Assembly: GCF_900110765.1 (NCBI RefSeq)
Contig: NZ_FOEO01000020.1
Span: 21,506-85,505, forward strand
Origin: Pseudomonas sp. NFACC02
GTDB lineage: Bacteria > Pseudomonadota > Gammaproteobacteria > Pseudomonadales > Pseudomonadaceae
Direction: 5' to 3'
Length of the DNA stretch: 64,000 nucleotides
Shown: piece by piece, positions 52,424 to 61,458 of the stretch
Position numbering within the stretch: the first letter of the stretch is position 1
Layout: each line of letters begins with the position of its first letter
Program-made: the position numbers and the translations under genes
Notes under the pieces: model-generated
Told to the model about the DNA's origin: nothing
The model's database searches: none
The model's input: only the letters and a program-made list of their open reading frames with translations

Positions 52424-52513
52424 CCGGCGAGCTGGGCGATTGAAGGTTCATACACATCACGACATGTTTTTGTTGGTTGGGGGAGTCTGCCTGATTCTTG
52501 GTCTGAGTGCGAT

Positions 52514-52578
52514 TGACCGCTAGCATGGTCAGCTCACTATAAGTAATATCGACAAAAGACTTATCCAAGTCTTATAGG
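52514..52578 (+). promoter_or_regulatory. Promoter and dyad of the RelE/XRE unit
   Basis: TTGACC (52514-52519) with ACTATA/CTATAA about 17-18 bases on, giving a promoter. CTATAAG (52538-52544) and its complement CTTATAG (52572-52578) flank the probable start site, and ACTTAT/AGTCTTAT repeats lie between them. This is the layout of toxin-antitoxin autoregulation. Confidence 0.5.
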
Positions 52579-52613
52579 AACTCATGAACAGGATTGCATG
52601 AACAAGGAAGGCC

Positions 52614-52838
52614 GTGAAACAGCTTCTAAAATTGCATTCGCAACACCAGGTTCAGATCAGGGATGCGATCACCCGACTGGAAGAAATGCCCGACGTCGTC
52701 AACGTAAAAAACCTGGTCAATCACGCCCATGGATACAGGTTGCGGGTGGGCGATTATCGGGTCATGTTCGATTGGGACGGCGGCATCAAAATCGTCAGTA
52801 TTCAGGAGATAAAGAAACGCGATGAGCGCACCTACTAA
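52614..52838 (+). CDS. RelE/ParE-family toxin, N-terminus interrupted by a stop codon
   Basis: Family toxins cut mRNA or block gyrase. The visible 74 residues from GTG 52614 (AAGGAAGG upstream) contain LLKLHSQHQVQIRDAITRL, LVNHAHGYRLRVGDYRVMF and IVSIQEIKKRDERTY, the RelE core. The gene probably began at ATG 52584 (AGGA upstream): ATG AAC AGG ATT GCA TGA ACA AGG AAG GCC runs in frame into GTG, and the TGA stands where toxins have a Trp. So either a truncated form is made by reinitiation at the GTG or the toxin is inactive. It overlaps the antitoxin by 17 bases. Confidence 0.75.
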   Translation: MKQLLKLHSQHQVQIRDAITRLEEMPDVVNVKNLVNHAHGYRLRVGDYRVMFDWDGGIKIVSIQEIKKRDERTY

Positions 52839-53154
52839 CAACGTTCAGATTCAGATCATCAACGGTCCCGATGGCAAACCTGCTTTTGTGGTCATTCCTT
52901 ATGACGAGTACGTCCATCAGCACGGAGGGAATGATCTTATTCCGCATGAAGTCGTCAGTCAGATCGTTGACGGATCCACCCCCATCCGGGCTTGGCGAGA
53001 ACACCTGGACCTGACGCAGGAGGAAGTCGCCAGAAGGCTCGGTATCTCGCAACCGGCGTATGCGCAACAGGAGTCCGTTGCCCGCCCCCGTAAAGCCACA
53101 CGGGAGAAAATTGCCAGGGCCTTCGGAATCCGTCCGGACCAATTGGACGTTTAA
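52822..53154 (+). CDS. XRE-type antitoxin
   Basis: A 110-residue protein with a helix-turn-helix in residues about 60-85 (LDLTQEEVARRLGISQPAYA) and an N-terminal part (NVQIQIINGPDGKPAFVVIP) that should bind the toxin. It is translated from a start inside the end of the toxin gene. Such antitoxins also repress their own operon through the dyad upstream. It appears intact although the toxin is not. Confidence 0.85.
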   Translation: MSAPTNNVQIQIINGPDGKPAFVVIPYDEYVHQHGGNDLIPHEVVSQIVDGSTPIRAWREHLDLTQEEVARRLGISQPAYAQQESVARPRKATREKIARAFGIRPDQLDV

Positions 53155-53343
53155 GGCGACCGCTACCTTGTCACCTTCAGCCTGCAAGACCTCCACTTGC
53201 CCCTGTCCCGCCTCGCCCTGCTCCTTTCACTGCTGACCCTGCAAGCCTGTGCATCCAGCGTAGCGCCGCTGGGTCAGGCGAGTTTGCCGCGTACCGCCAG
53301 CAGACCCTCAAGGGAGCGAATTCACGCGCTCGCTGATGATGCA

Positions 53344-54057
53344 TCACTCCCCCGGCGCCAGCCGCTCGCGACTGTTGCTCAAGTGCGTCCACATCGCCGC
53401 CCTCGCCGCGTCCGGATCCTGCCGGCGAATGGCGGCCAGTATCGCCTCATGTTCAAGGTTCGCCAGATAGGCATGATGGGTGAGGCTGCTCCCGGCCCGT
53501 TCGCTTGAAGCGATGCGGCTGCGAGGGATCATCGCGTTACCCAGGTTCTGCAGAATCTCGACGAAGTACGGATTGCCGGTCGCCTCGGCGATCAACAGAT
53601 GAAAGCGTCGGTCGGCTTCAACGCAGCTGTCTTCTTTGGCGAGCAGATCCTGGTAATCGTCCAGCGCCCTGCGCATCCTGATCAGTTGATCGTGTGTGCG
53701 ACGCTGCGCCGCCAGCGCGACCGCCTGGGTTTCAAGGCCCATCCTCAACTCGATGATGTGACGCACGCTGAACGCTGTCTCGACCTTCAAATGCAGACCG
53801 TTCTGCTCCGAGCGCGCCAGCACGAACGTGCCTTTGCCTTGGTAGGTTTCCACCAGGCCCGACGCCTGAAGCTTGGAGATCGCCTCGCGCACCACCGTGC
53901 GGCTGACGCCGCGCTCGCGCACGATCTCGCTCTCGGAGGGCAGCTTGTCACCGGGCGCGATCGAGCCCATCAAAATACGCTGGCTGAGATCGGTAACCAG
54001 ATCCGTCGCCAGGTTGTGCTGGCGGCGTTTAGCAATCGTTCGTTCAGGGGTTTGCAT
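53344..54057 (-). CDS. FadR-subfamily GntR regulator
   Basis: A 237-residue repressor with a winged helix (LPSESEIVRERGVSRTVVRE, KLQASGLVETYQGKGTFV) and an all-helical FCD effector domain (FHLLIAEATGNPYFVEILQN). It is divergent from the MFS transporter and GudD genes, so it probably controls D-glucarate use. Candidate operators lie in the 344 bases between them. Confidence 0.9.
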   Translation of the reverse strand: MQTPERTIAKRRQHNLATDLVTDLSQRILMGSIAPGDKLPSESEIVRERGVSRTVVREAISKLQASGLVETYQGKGTFVLARSEQNGLHLKVETAFSVRHIIELRMGLETQAVALAAQRRTHDQLIRMRRALDDYQDLLAKEDSCVEADRRFHLLIAEATGNPYFVEILQNLGNAMIPRSRIASSERAGSSLTHHAYLANLEHEAILAAIRRQDPDAARAAMWTHLSNSRERLAPGE

Positions 54058-54232
54058 GATGACGTCGTCCGATCAGTGACGGGTATGAGTCGTAAACCAG
54101 TGTTGGCTCACTTGTATTTTTGCGACGTGACAAGTCAAGGGCACACCACGCACCGCGCGTCGCTCCCAATGGCCCGACATCCCGGCAACCCATGCAAAAA
54201 CGGGCTCTGCGTGCTTATCAACACACTTATTC

Positions 54233-54249
54233 CACCTGTCATACAGGTG
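54233..54249. promoter_or_regulatory. Candidate FadR-type operator upstream of the glucarate transporter
   Basis: CACCTGT-CAT-ACAGGTG, perfect 7-bp arms and the TGT-N3-ACA core seen in FadR-subfamily sites. A second partial dyad (CATC...GATG) lies at 54304-54321 nearer the transporter gene. Which one is bound cannot be told. Confidence 0.5.
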
Positions 54250-54401
54250 AGCATATTTCGACTGAATATTTCCGGCAACCCCGTAAAATCACTTGCAGCG
54301 CACCATCGTACTTGTATGATGACTGGCAACAAGGCACACACCTTGTCACACACAATTGAAGTAACAACCCGCATAAAAATAATCAGTGGGAGTTAACCAG
54401 C

Positions 54402-55751
54402 GTGAACACATCCTCATCCCGGGTGAATGACGCCCCCGATTCCGCATTGCAGTCGGCGGTCTCCAAGGTCAAACGTCACATCCTGCCGTTGTTCGTCATC
54501 ATGTTCATCGTTAACTACATCGACCGGGTCAACATCGGCTTCGTCCGTAGTCACATGGAACACGATCTGGGCATTGGCGCTGCCGCTTACGGTTTTGGTG
54601 CCGGCCTGTTCTTCATCGCTTACGCCCTCTTCGAAGTGCCGTCCAACATCCTTCTGCAAAAAGTCGGCGCACGTATCTGGCTGACGCGGATCATGTTCAC
54701 CTGGGGCCTGGTCGCATGCGGCATGGCCTTTATCCAGACCGAAACCCACTTCTATATCCTGCGCTTCCTGCTGGGTGTCGCCGAAGCCGGGTTCTTTCCG
54801 GGGGTGATCTATTACTTCACCCGCTGGTTGCCCGGCGTCGAGCGCGGCAAGGCCATCGCGATCTTCCTCAGTGGCTCTGCGTTCGCGTCGCTGATTTCCG
54901 GGCCACTGTCCGGCCTGTTGCTGCAGATCGAAGGCCTGGGTTTCCATGGCTGGCAGTGGATGTACTTTATCGAAGGCATGTTCTCGGTGGTGCTGTGCTT
55001 CTTCGTCTGGTTCTGGCTGGACTCCAGGCCGCATGACGCCAAATGGCTGAGCGCTGCCGAAAAGGACGCGCTGGTCAACGCCATCGACGCTGAACAGCGA
55101 GCCCGCGAAGCCGCAAGCCCGGTGAAACTGTCCATCGGCAAATTGCTCAAGGATCCGCAGATCATCCTGTTCTGCCTGATGTACTTCTTCATTCAGCTGA
55201 CGATCTACGCGGCCACGTTCTGGCTGCCGAGCATCATCAAAAAGATGGGCGACCTGAGCGATTTCCAGGTCGGGCTGTATAACTCGATCCCCTGGTTCAT
55301 CGCTATCGTCTGCATGTACGGCTTCGCCGCGCTGTCCGCCAAATGGAAGCACCAGCAAGCCTGGGTCGCCGCTGCGTTGCTGATCGCTGCCGCCGGGATG
55401 TTCATGTCCACTCTGGGCGGTCCGGTGTTCGCTTTCGTTGCGATCTGTTTTGCAGCCATGGGCTTCAAGTCCGCCTCGTCCCTGTTCTGGCCGATCCCGC
55501 AGGGCTATCTCGATGCGCGCATCGCCGCTGGCGTCATCGCTCTGATCAACTCGGTGGGCAACCTGGGTGGCTTCGTCGCGCCCACCACCTTCGGCATCCT
55601 CGAACAACAGACCGGATCAATCCAGGGTGGCCTGTATGGCCTGACCGCCACCTCGATCATCGCCGCGATTCTGGTGTTCACCGTACGCACGCTGCCCAAG
55701 CCCGGCGCCGTGCCGGTGGCGAAGGTCGAGACAGCGCCCAGCCACCCCTGA
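54402..55751 (+). CDS. MFS transporter, D-glucarate type (ACS family)
   Basis: A 449-residue proton symporter with about 12 spans. NYIDRVNIGFVRSHMEHDLG at the N-terminus and GVAEAGFFPGVIYYFTRWL are typical of the anion:cation symporter group (GudP, GarP, ExuT). It precedes gudD by 93 bases, so glucarate or galactarate is the likely substrate. Starts with GTG at 54402 with GGGAG upstream. Confidence 0.9.
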   Translation: MNTSSSRVNDAPDSALQSAVSKVKRHILPLFVIMFIVNYIDRVNIGFVRSHMEHDLGIGAAAYGFGAGLFFIAYALFEVPSNILLQKVGARIWLTRIMFTWGLVACGMAFIQTETHFYILRFLLGVAEAGFFPGVIYYFTRWLPGVERGKAIAIFLSGSAFASLISGPLSGLLLQIEGLGFHGWQWMYFIEGMFSVVLCFFVWFWLDSRPHDAKWLSAAEKDALVNAIDAEQRAREAASPVKLSIGKLLKDPQIILFCLMYFFIQLTIYAATFWLPSIIKKMGDLSDFQVGLYNSIPWFIAIVCMYGFAALSAKWKHQQAWVAAALLIAAAGMFMSTLGGPVFAFVAICFAAMGFKSASSLFWPIPQGYLDARIAAGVIALINSVGNLGGFVAPTTFGILEQQTGSIQGGLYGLTATSIIAAILVFTVRTLPKPGAVPVAKVETAPSHP

Positions 55752-55844
55752 CACGCCGAACGTCGGCGCGTCTTTGAACCTGAACATTCTGAACCTCGTT
55801 TTGACGGCGCCCTCGCGGCGCCCTGTAGCCCCAAGGATTTAGCC

Positions 55845-57188
55845 ATGACCACACAACACTCCGGCAGCACCCCCGTCATCACCGAGATGCACGTCATTCC
55901 GGTTGCAGGCCACGACGATATGCTGCTCAACCTGAGCGGCGCCCATGGCCCGTACTTCACCCGCAATATCGTGATCCTGAAGGACAACGCGGGCCATACC
56001 GGCGTTGGCGAAATTCCGGGCGGCGAGAAAATCCGTCAAACGCTGGAAGACGCCCGTTCGCTGGTGGTCGGCAGCACCGTCGGCAACTACCAGAAGATCC
56101 TCAACGATGTGCGCCGCACCTTCGCCGATCGTGACTCGGGCGGCCGTGGCCTGCAGACGTTCGATCTGCGCATCACCATTCACGCCGTCACCGGCATTGA
56201 AGCCGCCGTGCTCGACCTGCTGGGCCAACACCTGGAAGTGCCGGTCGCGGCCCTGCTCGGCGAAGGTCAGCAACGCGACGAAGTGAAGATGCTGGGGTAC
56301 CTGTTCTACGTCGGAGACCAGAAGAAAACCAACCTGCCCTACCGCACCGAGCACGACGCCGACAACGAGTGGTTCCGCGTCCGTCATGAAGAAGCGCTGA
56401 CGCCGGAAGGCGTGGTGCGGCTGGCCGAAGCGGCGTTCGCCCAATACGGCTTTGAAGACTTCAAGCTCAAGGGCGGCGTGCTCAGCGGCGATGCAGAGAT
56501 CGAGGCGGTCACGGCGCTGGCCGAACGCTTTCCGAAGGCGCGCATCACCCTGGACCCGAACGGTGCCTGGTCGCTGAAAGAAGCCATCCGCCTGTGCCGC
56601 GATCAGCACAAGGTGCTGGCCTATGCCGAAGACCCCTGTGGCGCCGAAAACGGTTACTCGGGCCGCGAAGTGATGGCCGAGTTCCGCCGTGCAACCGGCT
56701 TGCGCACTGCCACCAACATGATCGCCACAGACTGGCGTGAAATGGGTCACGCGATCCAGCTGCAATCGGTGGACATCCCGCTGGCCGACCCGCATTTCTG
56801 GACCATGCAAGGTTCGGTGCGCGTTGCGCAAATGTGCAATGAGTGGGGCCTGACCTGGGGCTCGCATTCCAACAACCACTTCGACGTCTCGCTGGCGATG
56901 TTCACTCATGCCGCCGCCGCGGCACCGGGCAACATCACCGCCATCGACACGCACTGGATCTGGCAGGACGGCCAGCGTCTGACCAAGGCACCGTTGCAGA
57001 TCGTGGGTGGCAACGTGCAGGTGCCGAAAAAACCGGGTCTGGGTATCGAAATCGACATGGACCAGGTGGCCAGGGCGCACGAACTGTACAAAGGTATGGG
57101 CCTGGGTGCGCGCGATGACAGCGTGGCCATGCAGTTCCTCGTTCCCAACTGGTCGTTCAACAACAAGCAGCCTTGCCTGGTCCGCTAA
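55845..57188 (+). CDS. gudD: Glucarate dehydratase
   Basis: Removes water from D-glucarate (and L-idarate) to give 5-keto-4-deoxyglucarate. The 447 residues match the enolase-superfamily enzyme: the Lys-x-Lys pair in DFKLKGG (Lys 207 and 209), metal ligands in TLDPNGAWS and YAEDPCGAENG, and the catalytic His 341 in SHSNNHFDVS. Length is normal. It is the second gene after its transporter, under the FadR-type regulator, and is followed by a terminator. Confidence 0.96.
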   Translation: MTTQHSGSTPVITEMHVIPVAGHDDMLLNLSGAHGPYFTRNIVILKDNAGHTGVGEIPGGEKIRQTLEDARSLVVGSTVGNYQKILNDVRRTFADRDSGGRGLQTFDLRITIHAVTGIEAAVLDLLGQHLEVPVAALLGEGQQRDEVKMLGYLFYVGDQKKTNLPYRTEHDADNEWFRVRHEEALTPEGVVRLAEAAFAQYGFEDFKLKGGVLSGDAEIEAVTALAERFPKARITLDPNGAWSLKEAIRLCRDQHKVLAYAEDPCGAENGYSGREVMAEFRRATGLRTATNMIATDWREMGHAIQLQSVDIPLADPHFWTMQGSVRVAQMCNEWGLTWGSHSNNHFDVSLAMFTHAAAAAPGNITAIDTHWIWQDGQRLTKAPLQIVGGNVQVPKKPGLGIEIDMDQVARAHELYKGMGLGARDDSVAMQFLVPNWSFNNKQPCLVR

Positions 57189-57236
57189 TCGCCGAGGCTG
57201 CCTGAAACGTTCCACGTTAATTGCCAACTGGCGACC

Positions 57237-57267
57237 GGCGCGTAACCCCTTGCGCGCCGTTTTTCTT
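57237..57267 (+). terminator. Rho-independent terminator after gudD
   Basis: GGCGCG-N10-CGCGCC followed by GTTTTTCTT, 48 bases after the stop. Confidence 0.75.
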
Positions 57268-57330
57268 CCTTGCCGTTTTATCGCTGCGCGCGTGCTATGT
57301 TTGCCGCATCTCACTGCCGTGAAGCCGTTC

Positions 57331-57984
57331 ATGTCCCATCTCACCCAGACTCACCCTCGCCTGACCATTGCCACTGCCCTGGGTCTTGCGGCTGGCATCG
57401 CGTCCGCGTTCCTCGCACCCGAGATCACCCTGATCAGCAAATGCCTGATCGCCTGGAACGTGGCCGGGTGGATCTACATGATTCTGATCATGCAGCGCAC
57501 ATTCAAATCCAATGCCGAGGACGTCAGGCGGATCGCCGAGGTCGAGGATGAAAATGCCGGACTGGTGCTGATGGTGGTCTGCGTGGCGGCCATTGCCAGC
57601 CTCGCCGCCATCGTGCTCGAACTCGCCGGGATCCAGGGCATGAAGGCCAGCGACAAGGCACTGCATTACGCCTTCACCGGCTTCACCATCCTCGGCTCGT
57701 GGCTGTTGATCGGGGTGATCTTCAGCCTCCATTACGCGCGAATGTTCTACACCTGGAATGGCGAAGACGCCGCCCTGCGCTTCGCCGACGGCGAGCAGAA
57801 CCCGGATTACTGGGACTTCCTGTACTTCTCCTTCACCCTCAGCGTGGCGGTACAAACGTCCGACGTGGGGGTCGCAACCCGCGCGCTGCGCAAGGTCGTG
57901 CTGGCGCAATCATTGATCGGATTTCTGTTCAACACCGCCATTCTGGGGTTTTCGATCAATATCGCGGCGGGGTTGTTCAATTAG
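57331..57984 (+). CDS. DUF1345 membrane protein
   Basis: A 217-residue inner-membrane protein with about five spans and a characteristic cytoplasmic-looking segment (RTFKSNAEDVRRIAEVEDE). YWDFLYFSFTLSVAVQTSDV at the end is the DUF1345 signature, which resembles the pore region of potassium channels (two-pore type). Function unproven. ATG 57331; long upstream in-frame codons are shadows of gudD. Confidence 0.88.
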   Translation: MSHLTQTHPRLTIATALGLAAGIASAFLAPEITLISKCLIAWNVAGWIYMILIMQRTFKSNAEDVRRIAEVEDENAGLVLMVVCVAAIASLAAIVLELAGIQGMKASDKALHYAFTGFTILGSWLLIGVIFSLHYARMFYTWNGEDAALRFADGEQNPDYWDFLYFSFTLSVAVQTSDVGVATRALRKVVLAQSLIGFLFNTAILGFSINIAAGLFN

Positions 57985-58096
57985 CGACGACGGGCAGCAT
58001 GCACCTGTAGGCGCTGCCGGGGTTCCACTGCCGATTGCTCAGGCGTACTGTGAGCGCCACACATCCAATGCGCTCCTTGAACGAGGCCTAACTGAT

Positions 58097-59062
58097 ATGA
58101 CTCAGGGTTCCACACTGAGAATCGCCGTGCTCGATGACTGGCAATCCGTGGCGGAAAACGTCGTGGACTGGACAGCGCTCAAGCCTCTCGGCGAGGTCAG
58201 CTTTCTTCACGATTATCCTGCCGACACCGCGACCCTGGTCGCCCGTTTGAAAGACTTCAGCGTGATCTGCGTGATGCGCGAACGCACGGTCTTCGACGAA
58301 TCCCTGCTCAGTCAACTGCCCAATCTCAAGCTGCTGGTGACCGGCGGCATGCGCAACGCCGCGCTGGACCTCAAGGCGGCGGCACGCTTGGGCATCACCG
58401 TGACCGGCACCGAAAGCTACAAATACGCAGCCCCGGAACTGACCTGGGCACTGATCATGGCCGTCACCCGCAACATCGTCGACGAAGCGAACTCCCTGCG
58501 TGCCGGCAACTGGCAGATCGGGATCGGCAGCGACCTGTACGGCAAGACGCTGGGCATTGTCGGGCTGGGCAGCATCGGCCAGAAGATCGCGCGCTACGCC
58601 CAGGCGTTTGACATGAAGGTGATCGCCTGGAGCGAAAACCTGACCGCCGAACGCGCTGCCGAACACGGCGTGACCTACGTCAGCAAGCAAGCACTGTTCG
58701 AGCAGTCGGACGTGATTTCGGTGAACCTGGTCCTCAGCGACCGCAGCCGCGGACTGGTGGACGCTGAGTCGCTGAACCGCATGAAACCCACCGCGTATCT
58801 GGTTAACACCGCGCGTGGGCCGATCGTCGACGAGGACGCGCTGATCGAGCTGCTCAAACAGAAGAAAATTGCCGGCGCCGCTCTGGACGTGTACAGCGTG
58901 GAGCCGCTGCCGGCGGATCATCCATTCCGCACCTTGCCCAACCTGCTGGCCACACCGCACGTGGGATACGTCACGGAAAACAATTACCGGATGTTCTTCA
59001 ATCAGATGATCGAGGACATCCAGGCCTGGCACGCGGGCGCTCCGATTCGGGTGTTTTCCTGA
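58097..59062 (+). CDS. D-isomer-specific 2-hydroxyacid dehydrogenase
   Basis: A 321-residue NAD(P)-dependent reductase of 2-keto acids. It has the Rossmann motif GIVGLGSIGQKIARYA, then NTARGPIVDEDAL with the substrate/NAD site, and the acid-base His in ATPHVGYVT. The N-terminus (IAVLDDWQSVAENVVDW) is typical of the hydroxypyruvate/glyoxylate-like group of pseudomonads. Substrate not decidable. Upstream GAGG. Confidence 0.92.
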   Translation: MTQGSTLRIAVLDDWQSVAENVVDWTALKPLGEVSFLHDYPADTATLVARLKDFSVICVMRERTVFDESLLSQLPNLKLLVTGGMRNAALDLKAAARLGITVTGTESYKYAAPELTWALIMAVTRNIVDEANSLRAGNWQIGIGSDLYGKTLGIVGLGSIGQKIARYAQAFDMKVIAWSENLTAERAAEHGVTYVSKQALFEQSDVISVNLVLSDRSRGLVDAESLNRMKPTAYLVNTARGPIVDEDALIELLKQKKIAGAALDVYSVEPLPADHPFRTLPNLLATPHVGYVTENNYRMFFNQMIEDIQAWHAGAPIRVFS

Positions 59063-59141
59063 GGGCGTCGGGTGATTCCCTGTGGAATTCGGCTTCCACA
59101 GGGCGACAATTGATTCAAACACTTCATCAAGGACACGGCTG

Positions 59142-59792
59142 ATGACCCCTTCCCTTAATCGCTTGCCCTCTGACCCACGCAGCGCGCTGCTGGTCATCGA
59201 CATGCAGTACGACTTCATGCCCGGTGGCGCGCTGGCTGTGGAGGCTGGCGACACACTGGTGCCCGTGATCAACCGCCTCGGCGCGCAGTTTCGAAACGTC
59301 GTGATCACGCAAGACTGGCACCCTGTCGACCACATCTCGTTCGCCTCCAGCCACGCCGGGCGCGCTCCGTTCGACAGCATCACCCTGCCCTACGGCCCGC
59401 AGACGCTGTGGCCGGATCACTGCGTTCAGGGCAGCCATGGCGCACAGTTACACGCCGACCTCGCTATCCCCCATGCACAGCTGATTCTGCGCAAGGGCTG
59501 CAATCCCGGGATCGACAGCTACTCGGCATTTGTCGAGGCCGACCGGAGCACCCAGACCGGCCTGGCGGGTTACCTCAAGGAGCGTGGCATCGACAGCGTC
59601 TTTGTGGTCGGCTTGGCGCTGGACTTTTGTGTCGCCTGGTCGGCACTGGATGCACGGGCGGCGGGTTTCAATACCTGGATCATTGTCGACGCGTGCAAGG
59701 CCATCGGTCTGAACGGTTCGCTGGACAAGGCCTGGAAGGATCTGCAGGCGGCGGGTGTGGTGCGGATCGACAGCGAATATTTATCTGGCTGA
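59142..59792 (+). CDS. pncA: Nicotinamidase
   Basis: Converts nicotinamide to nicotinic acid in NAD salvage. The 216 residues carry the Asp 20 (LLVIDMQYDF), Lys 118 (LILRKGCNPG) and Cys 163 (ALDFCVAWSA) triad and a metal site with Asp 58, His 60 (TQDWH) and His 93 (WPDHC). Start at 59142 with AAGGA upstream; 20 earlier codons are unsupported. It converges with a GNAT gene across a REP hairpin. Confidence 0.95.
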   Translation: MTPSLNRLPSDPRSALLVIDMQYDFMPGGALAVEAGDTLVPVINRLGAQFRNVVITQDWHPVDHISFASSHAGRAPFDSITLPYGPQTLWPDHCVQGSHGAQLHADLAIPHAQLILRKGCNPGIDSYSAFVEADRSTQTGLAGYLKERGIDSVFVVGLALDFCVAWSALDARAAGFNTWIIVDACKAIGLNGSLDKAWKDLQAAGVVRIDSEYLSG

Positions 59793-59841
59793 AAAACGCA
59801 GTGCTGTAGGGCTCACGCTGTTGCGCAGCCAACGAAATACC

Positions 59842-59869
59842 TGTGGGAGTGAGCTTGCTCACTCCCACA
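59842..59869. repeat. REP-type palindrome between pncA and a GNAT gene
   Basis: TGTGGGAGTGAGC and its exact complement around a TT loop, the Pseudomonas REP core. It lies between convergent genes and may serve as a transcript end. Confidence 0.7.
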
Positions 59870-59888
59870 CTTGGCCTGCCACCCCAAG

Positions 59889-60374
59889 TCAATCCTCGCC
59901 CAACGCAAATCGCTTCAACCCTTCTCCCTCCATGCGGTAACGGACCCACTCATCCTGAGGCTCGGCGCCAATGGATTTGTAGAAATCAATCGCAGGCTGA
60001 TTCCAGTCCAGCACGCTCCACTCAAAACGACCGCAGCCGCTGTCATGGGCGATTCTTGCCAGATGCCGGAGCAGCTGTTTGCCCGCGCCCACGCCGCGAT
60101 GAGCCGACGAGACGAACAGGTCTTCCAGATACAGCCCTTTGCGCCCCTGCCACGTCGAATAGCTGAGGAAATACACGGCAAAACCGATCGGTTGACCGTC
60201 CAGCAGGCAGATCAGCGCCCTGGCGGGCGACGGCTCGTCAAACAGACTGCGTTCGATGTCGGCGACGGTCGCCTTGACCTCATGTTCGGCTTTTTCATAG
60301 ATCGCAAGTTCGGTGATAAAGCCCAGTATCACAGCGGCATCGGCGCGGGTGGCGTCACGAATCTGAAGAGGCAC
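59889..60374 (-). CDS. GNAT-family N-acetyltransferase
   Basis: A 161-residue protein from GTG 60374 (GGGAG upstream; the frame is open 46 codons more, but those residues are not native). LEDLFVSSAHRGVGAGKQLL is the acetyl-CoA motif, and RFEWSVLDWNQPAIDFYKSI with GAEPQDEW is typical of the diamine/thialysine-type (SAT) group. Polyamine-like substrates are possible. Converges with pncA. Confidence 0.9.
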   Translation of the reverse strand: MPLQIRDATRADAAVILGFITELAIYEKAEHEVKATVADIERSLFDEPSPARALICLLDGQPIGFAVYFLSYSTWQGRKGLYLEDLFVSSAHRGVGAGKQLLRHLARIAHDSGCGRFEWSVLDWNQPAIDFYKSIGAEPQDEWVRYRMEGEGLKRFALGED

Positions 60375-60514
60375 TGCTGGGTCTCCCAAGTCAATGAAAA
60401 GGCTGCCGTGCGTTGGCGAACGACGGGGAACGGATTGTGTCTCAACCATCAGCACGGCGCAGCCTACAAAAGCAAAAAAACTGGCCGTCCACCCAGAAAA
60501 GCCAAGGAGCAATC

Positions 60515-61453
60515 ATGGATAGCGAACCAGACGGCAAGACCCCGGGCCTGACGCCCGAAGAAGAGCGCGACATCGATGAAAACCAGCCGCCCCGCGCCGC
60601 AGTGCTCCACGAAACCATCCGTATGCAGGGCGATCAGGAGCTGGAGCGCAATGTTGCGGCGCTGTTCTGGTCTGCGCTAGCGGCGGGCCTGACCATGGGG
60701 TTATCCCTGATGGCCATGGGGCTGCTCAATTCCAGGCTTCCGGATGGCGAGGGCTTCCACGCCATTGCCAGCCTGGGTTACAGCGCAGGCTTTCTGGCGG
60801 TTATCCTGGCTCGCCAGCAACTGTTCACGGAAAACACCATCACGGCGGTGCTGCCGGTGATGACCAAATTCACCCTCGGCAATATCGGTCGCCTGCTGCG
60901 GCTCTGGTCGGTGGTGCTGGTCGGCAATCTCTGCGGCACTTTGCTGGTGGCTTACGTCATGCTGCATCTGCCGATTTTCGACACCAAGACCGACCTGGCC
61001 TTTCTGGAAATCGGCCGCAAGGTCATGGAGAACGACGTCGGCACCATGTTCGCCAAGGGCATCATTTCAGGCTGGATGATCGCCACGATGGTCTGGATGA
61101 TCGCGTCCATGGAAGAAGCCAAAGTGGCGATCATTGTGATGATCACTTACCTGATGGCCCTCGGCGACTTCACTCATATCGTGGTCGGTTCGGCCGAGGT
61201 GTCTTATCTGGTGTTCGCCGGCGAACTGCCGTGGAAGGATTTCTGGATGATCTTCGCCGGGCCGACGCTGGCCGGGAACATCATTGGCGGCAGCTTTATC
61301 TTTGCACTGATCAGCCATGCGCAGATTCGCAGTGAAAGTGGCACGCCAAAGAAACAGGGGTCGCAAAAGCCGGCATCGCAGCAAAAGCAACGCGCTGGTC
61401 TGGATCGCGAAGAGACGGAACGCAAGGGTGATGCAGCGCGTAAGAGCACTTGA
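60515..61453 (+). CDS. Formate/nitrite transporter family protein, YfdC-like
   Basis: A 312-residue inner-membrane channel protein. After a long charged N-terminus (EEERDIDENQPPRAA) come six spans with FNT landmarks: GYSAGFLAVILARQQLFTEN, VVLVGNLCGTLLVAYVM and AGPTLAGNIIGGSFIFALI. The basic tail (KKQGSQKPASQQKQR) is cytoplasmic. YfdC-type members have unproven substrates. AAGGAG precedes ATG 60515. A REP pair follows. Confidence 0.9.
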   Translation: MDSEPDGKTPGLTPEEERDIDENQPPRAAVLHETIRMQGDQELERNVAALFWSALAAGLTMGLSLMAMGLLNSRLPDGEGFHAIASLGYSAGFLAVILARQQLFTENTITAVLPVMTKFTLGNIGRLLRLWSVVLVGNLCGTLLVAYVMLHLPIFDTKTDLAFLEIGRKVMENDVGTMFAKGIISGWMIATMVWMIASMEEAKVAIIVMITYLMALGDFTHIVVGSAEVSYLVFAGELPWKDFWMIFAGPTLAGNIIGGSFIFALISHAQIRSESGTPKKQGSQKPASQQKQRAGLDREETERKGDAARKST

Positions 61454-61458
61454 GATCC

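Noticed and set aside
53197..53508. Possible lipoprotein frame with a lipobox (TLQAC)
   Set aside because: TTG start without ribosome site, and it runs 165 bases into the FadR-type gene on the other strand; at best a decayed gene end.
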